64,000 nt of DNA from Leptidea sinapis (lineage: Eukaryota; Arthropoda; Insecta; Lepidoptera; Pieridae), in assembly GCF_905404315.1 (NCBI RefSeq), contig NC_066310.1, forward strand, positions 3,968,001-4,032,000. The letters run 5' to 3'. A program made the translations under genes and the position numbers. The notes beneath the pieces were generated by a model. The model searched no databases. It saw only the letters and a list, made by a program, of their open reading frames with translations, and was not told the DNA's origin. Below, one piece after another: positions 39,001-51,000 of the stretch (its first letter is position 1; each line of letters opens with the position of its first letter).

Positions 39001-42000
39001 GAGACTGAAATAAAACACTGGTTAAACGATCTACGAGTAGATAGTGCTTCAGGAATAGACCAAATAGGAGCAGTAGTACTTAAGCAAAACTCGGACCATA
39101 TTACTTTACCGCTGACTCATATAATAAACTTGAGTATAACTACTGGAGTCTTTCCTGAATCATGGAAGCTAGTAATGGTAATTCCAATATATAAATCAGG
39201 ATCAAAAGAAGTGCCTGGAAACTATAGACCAATCTCATTGCTCAGTGTAGTATCAAAAGTTTTGGAAAAGGTAGTCAATTCCCGACTCTCTTCTTATCTT
39301 GAATCTAAGGGCCTACTCTGTGATCGTCAATTTGGTTTTCGTCGAAGAAAATCCGCAGAGGATGCATGTTTACTGGTAACAGAATTGATCTCACGGTACA
39401 TGGACAGTGGACATCGATCTATTGGGGTATTCTTGGATCTGTCTAAGGCATTTGATACTGTCTCAGTTCCAATACTTTTGAAGCGACTGGAATGTATGGG
39501 CATCAGAGGCCTTCCTTTGAAGTGGTTTGCTAGTTATCTAACTGGCAGGAAACAGTGTCTGCGTGTAGGTAAACACATTAGTGAATTACAAGAGGTCACA
39601 GTGGGTGTTCCACAAGGCTCTATCTTAGGCCCAACCCTGTTTTCAATTTACATGAACTCCCTACTTAAATTGAACATTGAAAACGCGGATATCGTTTGTT
39701 ATGCTGACGACACCGTAATATTATTTAAAGGTAAGTCATGGGAAGAAGCAAAAGACATGTCGGAAAAAGGCCTCTCCGTAGTAGCTAACTGGTTAGATAA
39801 TAACCTCCTGACTCTTAACCCCGGGAAAACGAATTACCTGTCGTTTCACATAACAAAAGCTAGTGCTCCAACCGACTGCGAATTCATTCAAATACATAGA
39901 TGTGATAAAGCAGCAGAAGCACCATGCTTTTGTCCAAAGATACAGAGGACGACAGAATTACGGTACCTGGGAGTCCAATTGGATGAAAAACTCACCTTCT
40001 TGCCGCACATCTTATCCTTATCTGGAAGAGTTAGAAAACTCATGAATATTATAAGGCTACTCAGGAACTCAGCTGACTGCCAATTGCTTAAATGAATCTA
40101 TATTGCACTATGTCAATCAATCATTATGTATTGCATAACAGTCTGGGGAGGAGCTGCAAAATCTCATCTAATAATATTAGAGAGAGCTCAACGAGCCTTT
40201 CTAAAAGTCATGTGCAGGAAGCCACGACGACACCCTACGGACAGTTTGTATACGGAATGCGGCGTGCTAAGAGTTCGAAAATTATTCATATTGGCTAGTG
40301 TAATGAAGGAGCACAAAAATGTTCTCAATACTCCGGGTTTTGCCACTAGCAAAATGAAACGCACGTTTAACATAACTCGCCCAAGAATTAATACCAAGTT
40401 TTCGGAACGACTGGCACCTTATATATCTAAATATTTATATAATTTTATGCATAAACATGTTGGTATATTAGACTTAAGTACAAAAAATATGAAAATAAAA
40501 TTCAGTAAATACCTAGAAGAATTAGATTATGAAAAAACTGAAAATATTTTGATCCCTTGTATTTAATTTTGCACACACATACACATAAACACACACACAC
40601 ACACACAAACTTACACACACACACACACACACACATGTTGTTACTTTAATTTTATTTTACTTTCTTTTAAAGAACAATGGCGAACCTCCATACAAATTTT
40701 TGTTAACTTCTTCTTGAGCGTATTAGAATGAAAAATATGTAATAATATAGAGCTTGTATTGCTGAGTTGATTGATGCTAAGAATAAGACTGTAGCAAGTC
40801 TACAAATAAATATATTTCAGTTTGAAGTTTTTGAGGTTAGCACTGACCAAATAGCATCTTATGAAATAAAACAAAATATACACAGTATTTTTACATGTAT
40901 AATAATTTATAGAGTTTATAGAAGCCACCAGGCGATTTGGAACACCAAAACCTATTTAATAAATCATGTGAGGAATGATATATTGAAATATTCTTGTCTT
41001 AGTATTTTGTAATCTCTTGAAATATCCATTGCATTGGGTGGTGGAAGTGCCACCACCCATCTGCAAATGGTAACACAACGACTTTGATTGGCTTGAGCTG
41101 TTGTCAACTGGTGTTCACCTTATAACAGTGATTCTGGCATAAATGCTCTATAGCCATAGTTTTCTAATAAACTGATACTATCTCTGAATCCCCTATCTAA
41201 TATAAAAGCGTCACCATTTCTTAAATACAGCATCAGAGCAGAATTCTCATGATAAAATAAATTATTCATAATGACATCATGTCAAAAAATTAACACGGAA
41301 AATAACCAGGAAATACACAAAAGAACGCGCGCCATCTATGAACTAACAAACACAAATGACATGACAGTGACAAGACATTAAGAGATAATATTATTTTTCT
41401 TGGTGGTCTGCAGCATAGTGAGTGGTAGTTTATATGCGTTCGTGCCATTTTTATTGTATTTTTGAAGGCTTATCATATAGGAAATCAATGCATTAGTATG
41501 CAAGACAGACAAAGTAATTTTAAGTAAGTAACAGGATAGATATAATAAGTAAGTCTACTTGGTCTAAAGACATAAGTCCAAGCCAAAATAGATAAATACT
41601 GACATTTCAATTACAGTCAAATGCTCATTAGAGTAATAGTATTCTGTGGTCAAATGGCTGCTTCTTAAGAAAAAGACATTTGAGATCCTTTTTTTAATTG
41701 AGTTTTTTCCCTGACTTAACCAGGATTAAATAGAAGTCTGAAAAATCTTATGAATTTATAATATGTAAATTTGTAATAGTGACGTTTTAATACGCTAAAT
41801 AATTAACTCAACAATAATTTCGCCATTGTTATTTAGTATTGATAAATTTGTAGTTTTTTTAATTAAATTATTATTTTACAGTTGTATATAGTGTCTTCAA
41901 AATTTGTAATAGTAATGCCAATGATGACAACCAAGATAATGGTTTACTGTTAATCATACCTTTATTTGATCCCTCGATACAGTCTCCGACTAGTGTGGTG

Positions 42001-45000
42001 ATTCAATGGCAATAATAATTTAGTCATACTTATATATAAGCTTGTAAAATATTTAAAGTTAATGTAATTTATGTAAAAAGATCAATTTAAATAAATTATT
42101 CTTATTCTTATTCTAAAATTCAAAAGGTTAAGCCTATCTACTCACCCATTCAGAAACAAATTGGTTCCAGCTTGGAACAAACCCACACCCAATCCCAGCT
42201 CAGTGCTTAAATCAGCGGCAGTTTCACACTCCTCGGCGAACATCTTCGCTTCGTTCTCCTCGCCGGCGAATGCTCGCACCGTGCGTATGTTTGCAATCGC
42301 CTCTTCAGCGACTAACGTTGCTTTTTCTATCTAGAAGAATTTATTAATTAGCAAACAATAATTTTTATTGTAACCTTTTTATTGAGTGGAGTAGTTTCTT
42401 TTATGAATCTATACAATTTATGAAATTTGTGGTCACAGGTCTATTACCAAAATCGACAGCCGAAGTTTCGGTCCGAAACGAAAGCACGACGAACTTCAAA
42501 ATAAACTATTACGAAAGTACTTCGGATCCGATCCGACGGATTTCGTTTCGGACGAGACATAAGTGAATTTAGGAATAAGGTAAACGAAACAGAGAATGTC
42601 TAATCGCGAACTTCGTTGCGATCTTCGGATCCGAAACACTTTCGTTATAGGAAAATATACGATCCGTCAACCGAAACTTCGTATTTCGATTTTCGTAATA
42701 GGTTCGATAGATTGAATTTTATCGCTTATGACATTTTTCTTCTGAGGCATGCAATTCAATTATTTTACACTGATAAGTAGGAATTAAATTAATAAAACTT
42801 TCGTGAGTCATTATACAATTATCTATTAATACGGCTTTAACTAGTTTTAATACTAGTTTCGGACCATTCGGAGGTTCTTCATCAGGGTGAGTGTGGTGGG
42901 TTCGCGATAACGTCCCAACTCTTACTGTGGACTTGGGCTCTTAGTGCGCGGTCTGGACATCGCGGGGGGCTCGGTGATGACGAGTACGGTATCACTGGCA
43001 CTGTATCACTATTGGTGTCCACGGGTGTACAGAATAAGAACAGGGTACCGACATCAACAAAAACGTGAGTAAAGCCGTAATAATAGAGAATTTAATAAGT
43101 AGGAATAATCATAATGTTAAAACTAGTCAGTTAAGTCGAGTTTTGTAAGTCTTTGTTATATGCGAAAAAACATGATCCCAGGAAACGTACAAAACAAATG
43201 TGTAACGAGGGTCAAACTGAATATTCTTAGAAAATTTTAAACAGAATAAACTAGCAAGTTATTAGTTTGATCATATTTTTTCAAAATAGTGTGAATCATG
43301 TCAATCCATCGCTACATCCGACGGAACCACTGAGAAAAGCACTTTGCCCACTCGTTCTTAGTCCTGGCCTCTCTTCACGTCATTGTTAACATGTTAGCTA
43401 TCGAAGGTTTAATAAACGAATATGAATTAAGAGTTTTATCGAAAATTCTACAAGCTTGTAACACGTTTTACCTAATAAAAATTATACGTTCGATAGTACA
43501 ATATGAATAAGACGGATCTATTAGCTGGATATATCCAGTTCAGTCTGGTATATCCATACATAGCGGTTTATACAGTCCACATTCAGTTGGTAGAAGCAAT
43601 ATATATTGCATCACTGGCTTAGAACACACCTGGGCCTGTACATCTCTAGACAATTTCCTGAGTAATGATCCAATGAATGTTCCTCCGATGACAACAGACG
43701 GAACACACACGAGAGTGAGCCCGGTGAGATGTGGAGATATGACGAGGAGACTTACAGCTGACCCAACCACCTGAAATCATAAACAGTATGATTATTATCT
43801 GTGCCCAGTTCACTTTTGTACAAGTAGAGTTCAGTCTGGTATAAAGATTCCACTGTTTAAATTTTACCATTGGGAGGCTCCTTTGCACAGGATGCCGGCT
43901 AGATTATGGGGACCACAACGGCGCCGTGAACCAGTAATGTGTAAAGATTACTGTTTTTCGGTCTGAAGGGCGCCGTAGCTAGTGAAATTACTTGGCAAAA
44001 GAGACTTAACATCTTACGTCTCAAGGTGACGACCGCAATTGTAGTGCCGCTCAGAATTTTTAGGGTTTTTCAAGAATCCTGAGCGGCACTGCATTGTAAA
44101 GGGCAGGGTGTATTTATTATAGCTGAACGTGCTGCTCGTCTCGTCACTATTTTCAGAAAAAAAAATACATCTTTGGTTGTTAACAATAATTAGGCGAATC
44201 GTATGCTGAGACGCAGGTGACGCAGCACAGCACAATACAGATGCTGCAGGGCTGGGCAGGCAGTTTTGAAAAATCACATACATAATAAGTTTTAATTTCT
44301 CGGCAATTAAAAGAAAAAATCTGGATGATAAGTATAATACAAACAAGGTTCACAACGCACTAATTAAATTAAACGATCTGTCAATGCAACAACATTAAAA
44401 AGAAAAACAGGTTAAAAAACTAATAATTTTAGGAAACTTCGATTGGAAATGTATGAATAGGAAGGTAATCAACTGCTTAGTTAGCTTAATAAATATATTT
44501 ACTAACAAATACTTTAGTTGTTTTATGGTTAATGATGTTTTTATAGCAAAGTAAAATACTGTAACATGTCAATATAGTATGGTTATGGTTAAGTTTATGA
44601 TTTTTGAGAAACTCTAGGGTTTTTATTGAACAGAAGGACAACAGAGCCAATGCAAGCTTAGCTGAGTGGTGGTATTGAAGTAATTGAAATTGACATTAAA
44701 TAGAAATTTCTGGTATCGAAGAGAAGGCAAACGGCTAAGAGGCAAATCCTCAAAAAGATAGAAAGATGAAATATACCAGGCACTTGGCCCGAAGCTTCTC
44801 TAGACCATAAGTAGGTACTAAAGAGTACTGGATAAGGCATTTTTTGCCAATAGGACAATAGGCATTTCAAAGTTAAGGATATTATAACCGCTATTCAAAA
44901 AGATCCTTTTTATTAATACTTTTTGCTTTTTTTTGTGTTTCTCTGAAGGATTTTCAGTGTTAGAACGTTTAGAGACTGAAGTTTAATACTAACCTGGGTT

Positions 45001-48000
45001 ATTGCTCTAAGTCCACCGGATATAGTTTGCTTGAATGAACTCTTGAAATCTTGCACATCAACTGTTAACCTGAAAAATAGCATTACAATTTTTTTTTGCT
45101 TCACACATAAAAATACAATCTAAATACTTAATATATATTCCTAATCCTAACTTAACTAAATATGCTGTGTGGTAACAGAAAAGGCCGATGCTCAGCTTGT
45201 GCTGTGTAAACCAATACTGTATGCAGCGCTGATTTTCAGCATCTACCTGGTTAACTTTCGGAGTGCTAATAAACAATAAAATTAAAAAAAAACACATTAA
45301 ATCACTTACATGTCTGCCATCTTTCATATAAAAATAATTTTGTAAACATATTATATACGTAAAATACTAACCATAAAATTGGTTTGGCAATACTACATTC
45401 GAAAAATAATTTACAAAATGGCTGTGAGAGGCAAAAATATGGCCTGTAAAGTGATGCTTGTCAAACTTTGCATATTGACGTTATGACCGTTGGTGAAATT
45501 CTTTCCAAGTGATATATACAGTTAAATTTGCAGAGCGACCCCAAATTTCTACGTAATCACTAAGAATAAATCCAATAAGAGATTGTCGATGATACGAGTT
45601 CTTTTTCGTTGTATGCATTCAAATGGAAGGGGCTGATATTGGGGAGTACACCCAGAGGTGATAACGATACAGTACCTAATATTCCGAAATTAATAGGTGG
45701 CACTGTGCGATAATTGAGACGCATAATTAAGTATATTTATACAAACACACAAATTAATTTTTAAATGGGGCTTCAGCCCTATTTTTTATGAAAGTAAGGG
45801 ACGTGACGAGCAGGATGTTCAGCTGATGGTAATTGATACGCCCTACCCATTAAAACGCAGTGTGGCTTAGGATTCTTGAAAAACCCAAAAATTCTGAGCG
45901 GCACTACAATTGTGCTCGTCACCTTGAGACATAAGATGTTAAGTCTCATTTGCCCAGTAATTTCACTAGCTACGGCGCCAGACTTGACTACAGAAAATAA
46001 TAATTTTGAATGTTAATATCTTAATATTAAAAACGCGTATAAAAGGCAAATCAGTGTTAATTTATAATCGTCTAACTACGGGTTAACAGTTATCTGTTCC
46101 TTGTATATTTATTTGAGTAAACTTACAACAAAACATATCATAACATTGACAATATAATATTTTGACATAGCCATTTTAAACATGCCTGCCTATTAAAAGT
46201 AGGTATAGCATTAGCATCCTCATATAAACCCAAATTATATTTTTTTTACATTTCTATGGGATCTTTAACGTAAATATCTAAATTAATGCTTATATATTAT
46301 ATAAGTATATAAAAAATTGACCAATGAAAGTATTAGAATTTTACAATAAAGAATAGGAGTAAAAATTTATAACTTGATGTTAACCAAACTGTTTAATAAG
46401 CTTCTTTTTGTATAGAATTTGAAAATCACCAAATATATCTATATGGTTTACAGTGTATTTAGTATTTAAGTTATTGTGGGATTATTATTGTTACTACATG
46501 TGAGACCGAATTTAAGCCATACATAGCTGCAGGTGATGTATTTGAACCACTATCCATAGTATACAGTTATCTATGTATGCTGAAAATTATCAAAAATAAA
46601 TGGTTTATTGGTGAGAAAGAAATTATAAATTTCAATGAATATTATTGCGTGCGTTCGTCAGTACAATTCACAATCTTAACCCGTCACTGGCTAAGCTGCC
46701 ACAAAGCGCGTGGCGCACATGCCCGTCTTAAACCGCCGCGCGTTACCGACGCCAATTTCAATGGGCTCGTGTTACAATAAAATTTATTGCTTTTGAAGTG
46801 TTTCGGCTTGTTTATAAAAACGAACGTCGATGTTTTTGTTATTAAACAAACTAGCGCTTTGTTAGATTACATAAACAATAGATACTGCGTAATTTAAACA
46901 AATTTCGTTTAAAGTAGGGCTAAAAGGCTGACCGCATTTTGACGGCTTGTCGTGTTTACACAAATAAAGTTTTAAAATTAAATATTCTTGCTTTTATAGT
47001 CAGTTAAATTACCTTTCTTGTGGTATATCGTGTAGCTTGTCTTACTCTGTGTATATTTAACGAAAAAATATCTGCTACCGTTGTATGCCAAGCAGACGTA
47101 CGACGTCTGGTTTGGCACTCAACGGTAGTTTTGATAGCAGACGTCAGACGACTGATGGCACCTCGCGGGTTATGCATAAATCGCTTGGCAAACCTGACAT
47201 CGTGGCGCCTGCCCCTTTCCTAACTTCGTGCTAGACCCTCCCCGTCACAGCTTAATATTTTTATGTTGTTATTGAATAATATATTCACAACATTAGACAG
47301 TATTATTAAAAAGCTTAATATGTAATATTCAATAATGTAATAGTTATTTACGATTCTCAACTAGTCTTTATGATCCTTAAAAGCTAGTGGGGTAAATACA
47401 AGGTGGGCCAAAAGAAATCACCCTATTGGAAGATGCTCTCATTTTTGCAAATGGCCGCCAATATCAAATCTGTTTTGACATTTATGAACTAGACAGATGC
47501 AGAATACAAGGGAACAAGCCATGGAGCAGCACACTCCCCAAGAACGTGGAATAATTGTGTTTATTTTTTTGCGTAACAATTCGTCTGTGGTGTTGGCGCA
47601 GCGCGAATTCCGTCGCCGATTCCCCGGCCGTCTGACACCGACTGCGCAAACACTGCGCCTTTTGGCCACCAACTTTGAAGAGTATGGGACCACACGAGAC
47701 GTTGCCAAGAAAGTGCGGCCCCGGAGCGACAGTTCTGCTGAGAATATCGCCGCTGTTGCCGAGGATGTCGTGCAGTCGCCGGAAAAATCGACCAGACGCC
47801 GTGCCACGCAATTCGCCATCAGCCGGACGTCCCTAAGGCGAATTTTGGTCAAAGACATGCGTAGGTTCCCGTACCAAGTACAGCCCGTGCATCTACTGCT
47901 GCCAGCTGACCGCCAACCTGCGTGACCTACGCCCAAGCCATCCTCAATCTCGGAGAAGAAGTGGACGATTTTTCGACCAAAATCATAATGAGCGATGAGG

Positions 48001-51000
48001 CTCATTTCCACCTCCGCGTGTACGTGAACAATCAAAACTATCGCTTCAGGGGCATTGAAAATCCACGAGTGATGCACGAGGAGCCATTACACCCAATCAA
48101 AGTGACTGCATGGTGCGCTGTGCACGCTGGAGGAGTCATAGGGCCATTTTTTTTTCGAGAACGCCGCTAGCCAAACGACAACAGTGGACGGTGCGCGCTA
48201 TAGGGCCACGTTGACCAAGTTTTTTCTGCCGCAATTGGACTAATTAGGACTGCAGGACATGTGGTTTCAACAGGACGGAGCAACGGCACACACTGGGCGA
48301 GCCATAACCGATATTCTGAAGGCGGCGTTCCCGAGTCGCCTCATCTCTCGTTTTGGCGATTTGCACAGGCCCGCAAGATCGCCCGATTTAACCGTTTCAG
48401 ACTTGTTTGTAGGGTTTTTTGAAGTCCCGTGTTATCGTGAACAAGCTCTATACTCTGGCAGCCCTCAAGGACAACATTTGACACGAGTGCGAGAATCTGT
48501 CGCCCGAAGTTCTCGCTGAAATGATGTAAAATGCCATAAAACGAGCCCGTTTGGCAAACAATTGTGACGGCGCCCATTTGGCCGATATCATCTTGTCGAC
48601 TTGATCACTACAATTCTAAAGGTTCAAATAAAAATAATCAAAAAAAAGAATCGAAGTTTCTCATTTAGACAAAAATACGAGAGCCAAACAACATCGGATG
48701 ACTTCTTTTGGCCCACCCTGTATAAATAACAAATGTACAAATAATTATATAAGATGATGACCTAGTTAAGAATACAAAATAATAATAGGTAGGTTCTATA
48801 TAACATTGTAGGTGTTGTAATAGTTAAACTTTTAAAAATTGATACCTGTTAACAAGTTCTCCGGTCCTCTCTTGGTCAAAAAAACTCATATCCTGATTGA
48901 GAATAGATACAAAGAGATCCTGCTTCATTTGTGAAGCAACTCTTTCACCAACTTGAGCGAGTAAATGAATGTAGAAGAATGTAAATGCAGCCTGAAAAAT
49001 TTAAATATAACTTATTTTATAAAATTATAAGCAACCAGTACTCACTATTATATATATGAAATTTGATGCACCTAACAACTTCAGGCGAAGAACCAGTGGG
49101 AGGATCCCTTGCACAGGATGCCGGCTAGATTATGGGTACCACAATGGCGCCTACTTCTGCCGTGAAGCAGTAATATGTAAGCATTACTGTGTTTCGGTCT
49201 GAAGGGCGCCGTAGCTAGTCAAATTACTGGGCAAATGAGACTTAACATCTTGTCTCATGGTGACGAGCGCAGTTGTAGTGCCGCTCTGAATTATTGAGGT
49301 TTTTCAATAATCCTGAGCGGCACTGCATTGTATTGGGCAGGGCGTATCAATTACCATCAGCTGAACGTCCTGCTCGTCTCGTCATTTATTTTGATAAAAA
49401 AAAAATCATATTGTCACTTCATGTTGAATGTGGATGTAGAGCTGTGTTAGCCCCAGGATGTTTTCTAGGGTGGACGTAGGCATAGCGCGCATGCATTCTA
49501 TTATGGCTGTGCAAGCCATATTATTTGTTTCCGAAGCGGTAATAGTATCTAGTATATAAGAAATGACATCAATTTTGAGAAAATAAATGCTCTGTCCAGG
49601 GCCACCAAGCTATTGCTTTATAGGAGATGATTTATTTTATGACTCTGGGTAAAGCCTTTAGGTGTGTACTTATCTTTAGAGCGAGACTCCAGGGTTTTAC
49701 CCTATGAGACTTCTGCACTGCTAAAAGATGAAAAGCTTTGGTAATGTTAGATTACTTAAGCTGTGTTTTATTAGTGAAAAGCATTAATTTCATCTTAGAT
49801 GAAGGCATAAAAGGGCATAAAAGGCATTTATTTTCTCAAAATTGATTCCTTTAGAATTCTTTTTGATGTCATTTCTTATACTACTAGATACTACTACCGC
49901 TTCGGAAACAAATGGCGCTCTGAGAGAGAAGAAGCGGCGCAAGAAACTCTCCCAGCATTCTTTTTTTTGCGCTCTTTTCAATAAATAATAATAATGGATT
50001 AGCAATCTTAAGACTCTGAGACTGAATATACATTCTCAAATGGGCCCATTATAAGAATGGCGATATCGTCCTCGTAGACTACATTAAAGGACTACATTTC
50101 ACCCTCAACCAGATATCCTTACACTTAGAGCAGTCTGTTATGCTGATTGTAAAAGGTGCTTATCTAGTTATGTGTGTACCATCGGGGTGTCCACTATGAT
50201 TCAAATATTGTTTGTTTGGTTGCAAGCTCTTCCTGGATCCCCAAGCTATTTGTTAGAAGATAATAACTGGTGTTACAACTGCACAATAACATTCTACTTA
50301 TAGTTGGAGCAAGACAAACAAGCATACAGGTTGCCTGATGATTGCCAGCCATTTAGGAAAGTGTATCCATTTATTGTATATGATCGCATTATACAAAGTT
50401 ATTTCGGGTCAAAGGTATGTGTATGTCAGTTAGAAAAAAAATTGTGCCATAATAACACAACATTAATATCCTTCCCAAATCGGCAGTGCCACAGGGCACT
50501 TGATTTTTCACATACAACAAAACCGAAAGTGCCGTACAGCACCCTACTCCCTCACCAAGTTCTGACACCTATTTTCTTTATATGATGATTTATTTTGCAT
50601 GGTCTTGTAGCTTTTTTCAATAGCCTTCTGATACATTCACTAAAATCATCCTTAAGTTAAATAATATGCATGGAAAGAATGCTGTGCGAGCTCCAATCTG
50701 AGGCTTACCGCGCGATCAGTGTTTCCCGGAACGAAAAGGATATACAAGGCAGAATTCCTTATTATTCTACCTCACCTGACCAATGTACAATACAATCATC
50801 TTAGCTGCTGGCAACTTGATCTGGTCCATGAAGTCAGTGCCAGAATTGTGTTTCATGTCAGCCAGTATATTCACAATAACTCCCAACATGGCTGGAATGT
50901 AGATGTTCAGAAATGCTACCGCCAAAGCAGACTGAAACATAGAAAAAATTATCAGCAGAATAATTTGATAATATATACAAGGGGCTTACATTAAATAGTG

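Larger units (their letters stand above)
36166..40760 (+). mobile_element. Nearly full-length CR1/Jockey-group LINE in ABCB8 intron 7
   Basis: A non-LTR retrotransposon sits antisense to ABCB8. It contains an ORF1 remnant with a PHD-like finger and coiled coil (36166-37240), an ORF2 with endonuclease and reverse transcriptase (37630-40566) and a 3' region with CA repeats. No RNase H domain was recognised after the RT. The 5' boundary is uncertain; a tRNA-like B-box motif (gttcgaatccc) lies at about 36079. Target-site duplications were not identified. Confidence 0.8.

Noticed and set aside
47439..48077. 212-codon open frame on the minus strand
   Set aside because: It is antisense to the mariner transposase; the + strand reading has the family motifs and catalytic residues.
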